Part shown: positions 38,001 through 44,452 of the stretch, one piece after another
Position numbering within the stretch: the first letter of the stretch is position 1
Layout of the letters: each line of letters opens with the position of its first letter
Assembly (NCBI GenBank): GCA_947561585.1
Contig: CANNZV010002607.1
Coordinates: 1-64,000 of the forward strand
Source: Caprella mutica
Taxonomy: Eukaryota > Arthropoda > Malacostraca > Amphipoda > Caprellidae
Reading direction: 5' to 3'
Length of the DNA: 64,000 nucleotides
Notes under the pieces: model-generated
Seen by the model: the letters and a program-made list of their open reading frames with translations, nothing else
The model's database searches: none
What the model was told of the DNA's origin: nothing
Position numbers and translations under genes: made by a program

Positions 38001-38672
38001 AGCTGACTGTATCAGGCTATAAAGGTAATAGAACTCTCCGTCGTGCCTCTTTCATCTCTTTCTTAAAATGAACAAGAGACATAATGATTAACATATTTTT
38101 AATGAAATAATTTTATTTGTATCTAAATTATTAATGTAAAATAGAAATGAAACGTAATAAATTATAAAATATTTTGTTTACTTATCTTAGATTTCATTTA
38201 TTGGAGGGAATCTAATAATTAAGTATGGAATCTTTTTAAGTTAATTCAATACAGCTCCCAAGTGTTACGTTAAAACCCTTCACCCCAGTGTCTGCTGTTT
38301 CATAGTAAATTCCCACTAAGGTGAACATTTCTTCATCAATTTTATACAATAAACAATTGGTTCACACTTTGATATAGTTTTTAATCAACAGGTAACGCAT
38401 CAGACAGTTTCTCAGCTCATAACGGCTCCTCATTCAGTACGTACGACAGAGACTACGACAAAGCCCCTGAATGCTGTCCCTGTGCCCCGGCATATGGCGG
38501 AGGGTGGTGGTTCTTCAACTGCTTCGAAAGTAATCTGAACGGAGAGTACCACTCGGACCCGGAAGAAAATGATTACTTCAAAGGAGTAGTTTGGGAAATG
38601 TGGAAAGGAGACTATTCTTTGAAAGCAACGGTGATGAGTGTTAGGCCCTCTGACTACGACTACCGGGAATGA
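4854..38672 (+). CDS. Secreted coiled-coil protein with C-terminal fibrinogen-related domain (15 exons)
   Basis: Coding exons: 4854-5025, 23054-23190, 24530-24594, 24950-25094, 25363-25554, 25786-25837, 26175-26288, 26582-26849, 27072-27282, 29343-29502, 29581-29784, 29876-30064, 30359-30526, 37836-38024, 38392-38672. They sum to 2547 bases (848 residues plus stop), and every junction keeps phase. Seen: signal peptide (1-18), heptad-like helices (about 58-173 and 440-505), Pro/Thr/Ser-rich linkers (about 295-320, 385-405, 510-625), and a fibrinogen-related domain at about 628-848 with GGGWTTIQRRG, GEFWWGNDFIHLL and ESNLNGEYH. Known for the family: angiopoietin-like and scabrous-like proteins are secreted and oligomerise through the coiled coil, while the fibrinogen domain binds glycans or receptors. 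Inferred: an insect angiopoietin-like/scabrous-related extracellular ligand. The exact orthologue is uncertain, so no symbol is given. The gene converges with the neurotactin-like gene. Confidence 0.85.
5026..7429. other. Intron 1, first part, unique AT-rich DNA
   Basis: No exon-like, conserved or repetitive structure is recognised beyond a C-run followed by a CT microsatellite at about 6519-6536. Confidence 0.5.
7430..7514. repeat. Short tandem array, 17-bp unit
   Basis: Four exact copies of AACCAGCTCATTAATAT followed by one diverged copy. Confidence 0.9.
7864..9267. repeat. Minisatellite, 25-bp unit, about 56 copies
   Basis: The core is TTTAGTAAAGAGATAGTGTA followed by CTTGC or CTTAC. The 5' third is nearly homogeneous. 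The middle (about 8060-8460) mixes two variants (GATAGTGTACTTAC and GTTAATTTACTTAC) in alternating blocks, and the 3' part adds GATAATGTACTT variants. It lies in intron 1 of the fibrinogen-domain gene. Confidence 0.95.
9268..9600. other. Spacer between minisatellites
   Basis: Unique AT-rich intronic sequence. Nothing is recognised. Confidence 0.5.
9601..10711. repeat. Minisatellite, 23-bp unit, about 48 copies
   Basis: Core CAGTAGTGATGTACTATCAG plus TTA. The first 30 or so copies are almost identical. From about 10330 onward a CCGTTA variant and a CAGTAGAGATG variant interleave, showing unit-by-unit homogenisation from one side. Confidence 0.95.
11001..13110. repeat. Minisatellite, 31-bp unit, about 68 copies
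   Basis: Core GTAGTGATGTCTCACTGCAT followed by TGGTGTTGGTG. Copies differ mainly at one site (GTGATG or GTAATG), arranged in short runs. The unit shares the word GTAGTGATGT with the neighbouring 23-bp array, which may indicate a common seed. Confidence 0.95.
13111..13788. other. Intronic spacer with C-runs and G-runs
   Basis: Unique AT-rich DNA, then several homopolymer C-tracts (about 13603-13655) and a G-tract (about 13711) just before the next array. No gene is seen. Confidence 0.5.
13789..14427. repeat. CA-rich minisatellite, 16-20-bp unit
   Basis: The unit is CCACAGAGTGGACACA with one to four extra CA steps, so this is a minisatellite with an embedded length-variable CA microsatellite. 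Several frames stay open on both strands for 200 or more codons (for example THTTEW and STLWCV periodicities). These are artefacts of the repeat. Confidence 0.95.
14741..14913. repeat. Minisatellite, 27-bp unit, 6 copies
   Basis: The unit begins GAACTGCATAGGCAAGAATA and ends TTCTTGC. The last copy is interrupted after ATAGGC by the foldback-like element at 14914-16178. One further unit resumes on the far side (about 16176-16208). Confidence 0.9.
14914..16178. mobile_element. Foldback-like element with minisatellite termini
   Basis: The left terminus is an array of about 20 units of 16 bp (GGACAAAATGACTAAC, 14921-15250). The right terminus (about 16107-16168) carries the same word in inverse orientation (TAGGCATTTTGTCC and variants). 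The AT-rich middle of about 850 bp has no credible coding frame. It sits inside one unit of the 27-bp array, which shows that it arrived by insertion. Known: foldback transposons have inverted termini built of tandem repeats. The class assignment is an inference. Confidence 0.6.
16285..16887. repeat. Minisatellite, 17-bp unit, about 35 copies
   Basis: Unit AGCTTTGTAAGTTAGTT. The 5' half keeps TTTGTAAGTT. The 3' half carries TTTACAAGTT. The former contains GTAAGT, a perfect 5' splice-site word in the sense of the host gene. A poly-C tract lies just upstream at about 16209-16230. Confidence 0.95.
17087..18618. repeat. Minisatellite, 30-bp unit with a 91-bp higher-order repeat
   Basis: Units read GGTGGTACTTTACTACCTAT plus TCTACCAGGT or TCTACCTGGT. 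Up to about 17860 the period is 30. From there to about 18540 three unit types (GGGATTG, GAAGGTGG and TGGTGGTGG with an extra T) recur together every 91 bases. Because 30 is a multiple of three, very long open frames run through it (up to about 510 codons of LLPILPGGGT). I do not call them genes. Confidence 0.95.
18619..19850. other. Intron 1 sequence without recognised features
   Basis: Mostly AT-rich. A short segment around 18830-19090 is open but has no family resemblance. No splice-bounded exon consistent with the gene model was found. Confidence 0.45.
19900..20345 (+). pseudogene. Relic of a Tc1/mariner-type transposase
   Basis: Shifting frames give, in the expected order, a YVRRM-like segment (about 20005), a VMVWG motif (about 20065), a degenerate FTExC-like block at the second-aspartate position (about 20200) and PELNPIENAWH (about 20300). 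This last matches the SPDLNPIEN signature around the third catalytic residue of Tc1-family transposases. Many stops and frameshifts show it is long dead. The N-terminal half is not recognisable. Confidence 0.6.
20660..20810. repeat. Possible 3' end of a retroposed element
   Basis: A compact stem (GAGAGTAG TTGCCCGG CTACTCTC) is followed by TTGAGAAATAAATAAATGAA. A stable hairpin before an A-rich simple tail is typical of non-LTR retroelement 3' ends. The family is not recognised. Confidence 0.35.
20811..21272. other. Intronic spacer
   Basis: Unique AT-rich sequence. Nothing is recognised. Confidence 0.5.
21273..21731. repeat. Minisatellite, 16-bp unit, about 28 copies
   Basis: Unit TTCCATGAAATTAGAT. 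It is extremely homogeneous: only a few single-base variants are visible (for example one CGTGAAATT and one ATTCCC), suggesting recent expansion. Confidence 0.95.
21732..22354. other. Intronic spacer
   Basis: Unique AT-rich DNA. Nothing is recognised. Confidence 0.5.
22355..22795. repeat. Minisatellite, 24-bp unit, about 18 copies
   Basis: The unit is AACATAGCAATGTTAATATT plus ACAC. The period of eight codons leaves long frames open on both strands (NVNITQHS on the plus strand). Composition and lack of splice context argue that these are not coding. Confidence 0.95.
23054..23190 (+). CDS. Exon 2: first coiled-coil segment
   Basis: Residues 58-103. The acceptor is TTTTTCAG|GCGAAATGG and the donor CAG|GTGGGA. 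It enters in phase 1 and leaves in phase 0. The segment KLEGELSTIASRLSGLES has a heptad spacing of hydrophobic residues typical of a parallel coiled coil. Confidence 0.85.
23191..24529. other. Intron 2, AT-rich with a G-run
   Basis: 23500-23700 repeats loose words such as TTTAATATTTTAACATGAAT, a decayed low-order repeat. A G-tract broken only by a few other bases lies at about 24133-24165. No exon is seen. Confidence 0.5.
24530..24594 (+). CDS. Exon 3: coiled-coil segment
   Basis: Residues 104 to about 125. The acceptor is TTTTTTCAG|AACCAC and the donor AACAG|GTAAAA. It enters in phase 0 and leaves in phase 2. It encodes NHMAVWTDQSRTMERKLDLL, continuing the helical pattern. Confidence 0.8.
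24950..25094 (+). CDS. Exon 4: coiled-coil segment
   Basis: Residues about 125-173. The acceptor is CTAATCAG|GTGTCACG and the donor GAAGAG|GTGAGT. The phase-2 entry joins AG to G. It encodes KLNAVDALNHKLTALDNKIN and then a further heptad run ending VSERVEE. This is the clearest coiled-coil stretch of the protein. Confidence 0.85.
25363..25554 (+). CDS. Exon 5: end of the first helical region
   Basis: Residues 174-237. The acceptor is CTACTACAG|ATTGAC. Two in-frame donors are adjacent: AGA|GTAAGG after 25548 and AGG|GTAAGC after 25554. They differ by two residues and both keep phase 0. The segment includes LLTTLRSIETNVANLTTSLS, helical with N-glycosylation sequons. Confidence 0.8.
25665..25745 (-). 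repeat. Fragment related to the upstream MITE family
   Basis: On the minus strand this reads AGGGTAAGTTCCGAGTTATC, close to the motif inside copies A and B near 985 and 3316. It is preceded by a TA microsatellite. Confidence 0.4.
25786..25837 (+). CDS. Exon 6: short linker exon
   Basis: Residues 238 to about 255. It enters in phase 0 and leaves in phase 1, which is the only reading that joins both neighbours without a stop. The acceptor ACAATTAG has a weak pyrimidine tract and the protein sequence is unremarkable (His/Arg-rich), so this is the least secure exon. Confidence 0.6.
26175..26288 (+). CDS. Exon 7: helical segment
   Basis: Residues about 255-292. The acceptor is TTTACAG|CCGAG and the donor ATTG|GTGAGG. 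It encodes ECELHENDASLLHDVSAKVD and a short acidic continuation, a predicted amphipathic helix. Confidence 0.8.
26582..26849 (+). CDS. Exon 8: Pro/Thr-rich linker and basic helix
   Basis: Residues about 293-382. It begins with a low-complexity stretch (STTTPSPRPVTTTKPPP), a likely O-glycosylated stalk, then a basic and aromatic segment (FWRSLFAPFKKLNRRFRALE). The acceptor is CATTTGCAG|ACC and the donor ACAAG|GTAATG. Confidence 0.85.
27072..27282 (+). CDS. Exon 9: proline stretch and helix
   Basis: Residues about 382-452. It contains MDPPTPPPPVINRP followed by a long amphipathic helix (LKMSLVEALKPFRQMVANNH). The acceptor is TTTTAAG|GCAATG, the donor GAG|GTACGG, leaving phase 0. Confidence 0.85.
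27660..28040 (+). pseudogene. Probable LINE 3' end relic (RNase H tail region)
   Basis: Shifting frames give RRAKVTLSRLRCGHHPSLPY followed by CYFCQAGQGFVSHILT. This resembles the C-terminal tail of I/R1-type LINE polyproteins, where an R-x-G-H segment precedes a Cys-x-x-Cys motif. Stops interrupt every frame. It lies in intron 9 in the host's sense. The assignment is by resemblance only. Confidence 0.4.
28041..29342. other. Intron 9, second part
   Basis: AT-rich and unique, apart from a short unassigned open frame at 29025-29231. The frame lacks an acceptor and is not needed by the gene model. Confidence 0.5.
29343..29502 (+). CDS. Exon 10: second coiled-coil segment
   Basis: Residues 453-505. 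It encodes MEDSVFRLEEESMKIQEMVQ and a further helical run. The donor must be ACTA|GTATGG, leaving phase 1, because the next exon enters in phase 1. The alternative GTAATA site 16 bases downstream gives the wrong phase. Confidence 0.75.
29581..29784 (+). CDS. Exon 11: Ser/Thr-rich stalk
   Basis: Residues about 506-573. It is rich in Thr and Ser (SRKNTTSTTFPTFSEITTTE), probably an extended glycosylated spacer before the globular domain. The acceptor is TGCTTCTAG|ATTC and the donor CTAG|GTTAGT. Confidence 0.75.
29876..30064 (+). CDS. Exon 12: helix, stalk and first fibrinogen-domain cysteine
   Basis: Residues about 574-636. It contains a short charged helix (IEYELAERRKLIAELLRGE), a Thr/Ser-rich stretch, then a basic cluster (SKSSKKKR) and the Cys that opens the fibrinogen-related domain. 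The basic KKKR site just before the domain could be a proprotein convertase site, which is inference. Confidence 0.8.
30359..30526 (+). CDS. Exon 13: fibrinogen-related domain, N-terminal part
   Basis: Residues about 637-692. It carries FYIRYCDQN (second cysteine of the N-terminal pair) and the family signature GGGWTTIQRRG, followed by NFSRSWQDYKKG. The acceptor is TTTCCTCAG|GTATTG and the donor AAAG|GTAAAG. Confidence 0.92.
30527..31889. other. Intron 13, first part
   Basis: AT-rich DNA. C- and G-tracts occur at about 31424-31435 and 31466-31481. 31240-31890 is less AT-rich and could be the decayed 5' part of the LINE that follows, but no motif proves this. Confidence 0.4.
33837..35397 (+). 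mobile_element. Tc1-like DNA transposon nested in the LINE
   Basis: It is flanked by TA on both sides (33835-33836 and 35398-35399), the target duplication of Tc1/mariner elements. Terminal inverted repeats are about 210 bases: 33837-34046 against 35191-35397, both starting CACTGCTGATCAATAATATA or a close match. They enclose one transposase relic. The insertion splits the reverse transcriptase thumb region of the LINE. Joining the flanks across a single TA restores LINE reading, so the order of events is clear: LINE first, Tc1 later. Confidence 0.92.
34130..35133 (+). pseudogene. Tc1-family transposase, frameshifted
   Basis: The N-terminal half (34130-34678) has a paired helix-turn-helix region with RAIADKLNRSKTAVCNFL and a GRPRK hook. 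It then shows the first catalytic Asp in VLFSDGKKFNLDGPDG. A frameshift near 34670 and a nonsense codon in the MVWG motif break the frame. The C-terminal half (about 34807-35133) has the second Asp in FQQDNAAIH and the Glu in SPDLNPIENLW. The spacing between them is 34 residues, the DD34E signature of Tc1. The enzyme would cut and paste DNA at TA sites. This copy cannot make a full protein. Confidence 0.9.
36741..37154. other. Intron 13, small direct duplications
   Basis: 36751-36812 contains two tandem copies of GGACAACTCGTACCCGGACA plus ACTGGTA. Just after, a segment of about 65 bp (CGATTTTCATAATTTTGTGT and following) is repeated once at 36870. The repeated GGACAA word recalls the terminal array of the foldback-like element, but no inverse partner was found. 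Confidence 0.5.
37155..37625. repeat. Minisatellite, 50-bp unit, about 9 copies
   Basis: The unit contains ACATCTTATAGGGCTGACAA and AGGCACAGGACACAGAAAAG. Two variants (GAAGTAACAACATC and GAAGTAATGACATC) alternate, and a third (GAATGAGGAATTAAC) appears twice. It ends about 210 bases before exon 14. Confidence 0.95.
37836..38024 (+). CDS. Exon 14: fibrinogen-related domain, middle part
   Basis: Residues about 693-755. GFGDLSGEFWWGNDFIHLLS is the most conserved block of the family and settles the assignment. It is followed by LRFDLWDFDDNYAFAEYSHF. The acceptor is CTTTTCCAG|GATTTG and the donor AAAG|GTAATA. Confidence 0.95.
38392..38672 (+). CDS. Exon 15: fibrinogen-related domain, C-terminal part and stop
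   Basis: Residues 756-848. It carries the calcium-site region (STYDRDYDKAPECCPCAP), the GGGWWFFNCFESNLNGEYH pocket region with the second disulphide pair, and the closing motif VMSVRPSDYDYRE. Compared with the usual spacing, the calcium-site loop has extra cysteines. The last 42 coding bases are the first unit of a 49-bp tandem array. Confidence 0.93.
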
Positions 38673-39275
38673 ATTTACAGTGATTAGTGTTAGGCCCTCT
38701 GACTACGACTACCGGGAATGAATCTACAGTGATGAGTGTTAGGCCCTCTGACTACGACTACCGGGAATGAATCTACAGTGATGAGTGTTAGGCCCTCTGA
38801 CTACGACTACCGGGAATGAATCTACAGTGATGAGTGTTAGGCCCTCTGACTACGACTACCGGGAATGAATTCACAGTGATTAGTGTTAAGCCCTCTGACT
38901 ACGACTACTCGGAATGAATCTACAGTGATGAGAGTTTGACTCTCTGACTACGACTACCAGGAATGAATCTACAGTGATAAGTGTTTGACTCTCAGACTAC
39001 TACTACTGGGAATGAATCTACAGTGATGAGTGTTAGGCCCTCTGACTACGACTACCGGGAATGAATCTATAGTGATGAGTGTTAGGCTCTCTAATTACGA
39101 CAACCGGGAATGAATCTACAGTGATGAGTGTTAGGTTCTCTAATTACGACTACCGGGAATGAATCTACAGTGATGAGTGTTAGGCGCTCTGACTACGACT
39201 ACCGGGAATGAATCTCAGTGATGAATTTTCGGCCCTCTGACTACGACTACCGGGAATGAATCTCAGTGATGAGGA
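38631..39275 (+). repeat. Exon-derived minisatellite, 49-bp unit, about 13 copies
   Basis: Unit 1 is the coding sequence for VMSVRPSDYDYRE plus the stop and seven more bases. The same 49 bases then recur through the presumed 3' untranslated region, each with its own TGA in the same relative place. Copies near the start are almost identical. Copies after about 38880 carry point changes and small losses. The coding copy matches the conserved end of fibrinogen domains, so it is the ancestor. Confidence 0.95.
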
Positions 39276-41298
39276 TTCAGTCCACTAATTATGAACGCTA
39301 AGTAAAAGAGGCTAGCATCTACAAGAAGGGGTGCTTCGGTACATAAAATATGTAAGTTCTTTGACAGTAAAAGCGTTTTAGTTTTTACATTGTTTAAGTG
39401 TTTAGTTTTGCAACTTGAGAGGATGTATGATTAATGAATATTTCTTTCCAAAATATGATTGTTTGAGTTAGAGACTGTAGTGGATCTAAACTATGTTAAT
39501 GGAGGATTAGAATTAAATCTTTTTTGATGGAAAATCAAATTTTCAAATTTTGGTTCCATATTTCGATTTTTAATAGATTAATTAATAATAATAAACAAAA
39601 AGAAAGATAGCTGAAATAGAAAGACGGTATCCAACATACAACCATTGGTCATAAAATTCATTGTCAGGTCGAGGTTTTCCACCTTTCTCCTGATGATGAA
39701 TAGAAATCTTTCTATTCGAAAGCTTGAAACCTGATAAAACCTTCAACGTTGAGTTTAAATAACCTCATAATAATTAAATCTTTGTTTACAATGTACATTA
39801 CTGCCAAAATGATATAAGACATTAACTCTGCTCTAATACATACAGCATCACCTGACCTTAGCACCACTCTGATAGTACGGTAACTGATTTAATCACTCAC
39901 TTAAACTTACCTGTCTATGGTATCGTTCCTTCTTACCATTACTCTATAAGTATCTTAAAACAAATATATGACACTAAAATCAAATTAATAATTATTCTAA
40001 CTAAGTACAAATTAATAACCGAAACTCTTAAAGCTAAAACTCTTTTAGGTATTTCCTATGCAAAATCACTTCACCGATGCTATCATAAATGGTCTCTTCC
40101 TAAATTGCATTTAAATTACATTCAATGCAGCAATTATTGTACATATAATTTACTTTATGATCATTGACTGTTAACTTAAAGTTACTTGTATATAATTTAT
40201 TTTAAATAAATTACTTTTCAAATAAGTTCATCACTTTCCTAGGTCCGTTGTTTCATTTATCCCGTTTGAAAAAGTTTTCAGGAACATCAGCGGTAAAATG
40301 TAAGAAAATATTGATATAAATATAGCTGTGCTGCAGAAATATTTTCACCATAAGTTTATTGATTGATAATATAATATTTGTAACTACTGGGCTGTTACAG
40401 AGACCAGCAGGATAGTGTGTAAATACTAAGTAGGTATGGAATGTTATTTAATGTCTTTAACTTTTCGTTCTGATGAAGTGAATGCTGTTTCGTATTATCC
40501 TTTTGACAGTTCTTTTTTCATTCTATTTGTACTTCTCTGAAGATATCGACTAGCAGTGATGGAACGTTTATCTGAATACTGACATATTATTAGTTCTAGG
40601 AAAACTCAGTCTCAGAAATTTCGGTCTCATTTAAAATGATGTTATTAAAGAACAATAAAAGGAAAGTTGAAATTATGGATTCTAAAATGTGTAGTGTATC
40701 TATTAAAAGCGAATAACATCATTTACCGGTGTAAAATGAGACGTAACATTAGTAATTTTGACAAGTTTGGATATTTTTTTTACATGAGGTAATCAAACAA
40801 TCATGAAGTGTGAAATACAACAAACTAGCGGATACAACAAATTACATAGCGGCAATTTATGCCGTAATTCCGAGACCAAATTCTCAAGACCGAAATTTCC
40901 GGCCACCTACATTATTACATAATCATTTCATTTTTATTTTGGCACTTAAATTAAGTGAATTTTAAAAATAAACAACAAAATGTAAATGAATAGATAGCTC
41001 ACAATTAACAATATTTTCTAGTTAAATAAAACAATAAATGAGTAACAAGTATATTTTACATTAAATATCACAGTTGATGAAATAGAAATTCTTAACCTTT
41101 AAAAATAGTTTGGAGTTAATAAAACTGACGCTAGAAATAGTAATTAATAACAATAAGCACCTTTAGAAATTTGACAGACAATAAACACTATTCAGAAAAT
41201 GAATTTAATGATAATTTAGACAGTAAAAATTACTGTTTCTGATGATACTATTTAGAAATTGAGGTTAGATTTGAAAAATATTAAAAATGACAAAGGAC
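39276..41298. other. Region between convergent genes, first part
   Basis: AT-rich. An AATAAA at 39590-39595 is a possible poly(A) signal for the fibrinogen-domain gene, unproven. A dispersed-repeat fragment lies at 39661-39770. Two segments near 40600 and 40880 share AAATTTCGGTCT in opposite orientation. No gene is seen. Confidence 0.4.
39661..39770. repeat. Dispersed repeat fragment, shared with 47804-47984
   Basis: CTGATGATGAATAGAAATCT, TTCTATTCGAAAG and TTTAAATAACCTC recur in the same order in the small palindromic element at 47804-47984. Confidence 0.6.
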
Positions 41299-44200
41299 AT
41301 GAAAGACTGACAGCAGTGGACATGAAATACTGACAGCAGTGGACATGAAATACTGACAGCAGTGGACATGAAAGACTGACAGCAGTGGACATGAGACTGA
41401 CAGCAGTGGACATGAAAGACTGACAGCAGTGGACATGAGACTGGCAGCAGTGGACATGAAATACTGACAGCAGTGGACATGAAAGACTGACAGCAGTGGA
41501 CATGAGACTGACAGAATTGGACATGAAATACTGACAGCAGTGGACATGAGACTGACAGCAGTAAATATGAGACTGACAGCAGTGGAAATGAGACTGACAG
41601 CAGTGGACATGAGACTGACAGCAATGGACATGAGACTGACAGCAGTAAATATGAGACTGACAGCAGTGGACATGAGACTGACAGCAGTGGACATGAGACT
41701 GACCGCAGTGGACATGAAAGACTGACAGCAGTGGACATGAGACTGACAGCAGTGGACATGAAAGACTGACAGCAGTGGACATGAGACTGACAGCAGTGGG
41801 CATGAGACTGACAGCAGTGGACATGAAAGACTGACAGCAGTGGACATGAGACTGACAGCAGTGGACATGAAAGACTGACAGCAGTGGACATGAGACTGAC
41901 AGCAGTGGGCATGAAAGACTGACTGCAGTGGACACTAAACTGACAGCAGTGGACATGAGACTGACAGCAGTGGACATGAGTCTGACAGCAGTGGACATTA
42001 GACTGACAGCAGTGGACATGAAACTGACAGCAGTGGACATGAGACTAACAGCAGCGGACATGAAACTGACAGCAGTGGACATGAAAGATAGACAGCAGTG
42101 GACATGAAAGACTGACAGCAGTGGACATGAAACTGACAGCAGTGGACATGAAAGACAGACAGCAGTGGACATGAAAGACTGACTGCAGTGGGCATGCAAG
42201 ACTGACAGCAGTGGACATGAGACTGACAGCAGTGGACATGAAAGACTGACAGCAGTGGACATGAAACTGACAGCAGTTGACATGAAACTGACAGCAGTGG
42301 ACATGAGACTGACAGCAGTGGGCATGAAAGACTGACAGCAGTGGACATGAAAGACTGACAGCAGTGGACATGACACTGACAGCAGTGGACATGACACTGA
42401 CAGCAGTGGACATGACACTGACAGCAGTGGACATGAGACTAACAGCAGTGGGCATGAAAGACTGACAGCAGTGGACATGAGACTGACAGCAGTGGACATG
42501 AAAGACTGACAGCAGTGGACATGAAAGACTGACAGCAGTGGACATGACACTGACAGCAGTGGACATGACACTGACAGCAGTGGACATGACACTGACAGCA
42601 GTGGACATGACACTGACAGCAGTGGACATGACACTGACAGCAGTGGACATGAGACTGACAGCAGTGGACACAAGACTGACAGCAGTGGACATGAGACTGA
42701 CAGCAGTGGACATGAAAGACTGACAGCAGTGGACATGAGACTGGCAGCAGTGGACATGAAATACTGACAGCAGTGGACATGAAAGACTGACAGCAGTGGA
42801 CATGAGACTGACAGAATTGGACATGAAATACTGACAGCAGTGGACATGAGACTGACAGCAGTAAATATGAGACTGACAGCAGTGGAAATGAGACTGACAG
42901 CAGTGGACATGAGACTGACAGCAATGGACATGAGACTGACAGCAGTAAATATGAGACTGACAGCAGTGGACATGAGACTGACCGCAGTGGACATGAAAGA
43001 CTGACAGCAGTGGACATGAGACTGACAGCAGTGGACATGAAAGACTGACAGCAGTGGACATGAGACTGACAGCAGTGGGCATGAGACTGACAGCAGTGGA
43101 CATGAAAGACTGACAGCAGTGGACATGAGACTGACAGCAGTGGGCATGAAAGACTGACTGCAGTGGACACTAAACTGACAGCAGTGGACATGAGACTGAC
43201 AGCAGTGGACATGAAACTGACAGCAGTGGACATGAGACTAACAGCAGTGGACATGAAACTGACAGCAGTGGACATGAAAGATAGACAGCAGTGGACATGA
43301 AAGACTGACAGCAGTGGACATGAAACTGACAGCAGTGGACATGAAAGACAGACAGCAGTGGACATGAAAGACTGACAGCAGTGGGCATGGAAGACTGACA
43401 GCAGTGGACATGAGACTGACAGCAGTGGACATGAAAGACTGACAGCAGTGGACATGAAACTGACAGCAGTTGACATGAAACTGACAGCAGTGGACATGAG
43501 ACTGACAGCAGTGGGCATGAAAGACTGACAGCAGTGGACATGAAAGACTGACAGCAGTGGACATGACACTGACAGCAGTGGACATGAGACTGACAGCAGT
43601 GGACATGAGACTGACAGCAGTGGACATGAGACTGACAGCAGTGGGCATGAAAGACTGACAGCAGTGGACATGAGACTGACAGCAGTGGACATGAGACTGA
43701 CAGCAGTGGACATGAGACTGACAGCAGTGGACATGAGACTGACAGCAGTGGACATGAGACTGACAGCAGTGGACATGAGACTGACAGCAGTGGACATGAG
43801 ACTGACAGCAGTGGACATGAGACTGACAGCAGTGGACATGAAAGACTGACAGCAGTGGACATGACACTGACAGCAGTGGACATGACACTGACAGCAGTGG
43901 ACATGACACTGACAGCAGTGGACATGACACTGACAGCAGTGGACATGACACTGACAGCAGTGGACATGAGACTGACAGCAGTGGACACAAGACTGACAGC
44001 AGTGGACATGAGACTGACAGCAGGACACATGAGACTGACAGCAGTGGACATGAGACTGACAGCAGTGGACATGAGACTGACAGCAGTGGACATGAGACTG
44101 ACAGCAGGACACATGAGACTGACAGCAGTGGACATGAGACTGACAGCAGTGGACATGAGACTGACAGCAGTGGACATGAGACTGACAGCAGTGGACATGA

Positions 44201-44452
44201 GACTGACAGCAGTGGACATGAGACTGACAGCAGTGGACATGAGACTGACAGCAGTGGACATGAGACTGACAGCAGTGGACATGAGACTGACAGCAGTGGA
44301 CATGAGACTGACAGCAGTGGACATGAGACTGACAGCAGTGGACATGAGACTGACAGCAGTGGACATGAGACTGACAGCAGTGGACATGAGACTGACAGCA
44401 GTGGACATGAGACTGACAGCAGTGGACATGAGACTGACAGCAGTGGACATAA
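41299..44452. repeat. Large minisatellite, 21-bp (and 23-bp) unit, about 145 copies
   Basis: The unit is ACAGCAGTGGACATGAGACT plus G. A 23-bp variant reads GACATGAAAGACTG. Distinctive variants (an AGAATTGG copy, GACACTAAAC, GACACAAGAC, runs of five GACACTGAC) recur at spacings of about 1235-1317 bases. This shows that a block of about 1.25 kb was duplicated inside the array. The 3' end (about 44030-44452) is the most homogeneous. Open frames of up to about 630 codons run through it on the minus strand and are artefacts. Confidence 0.95.
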
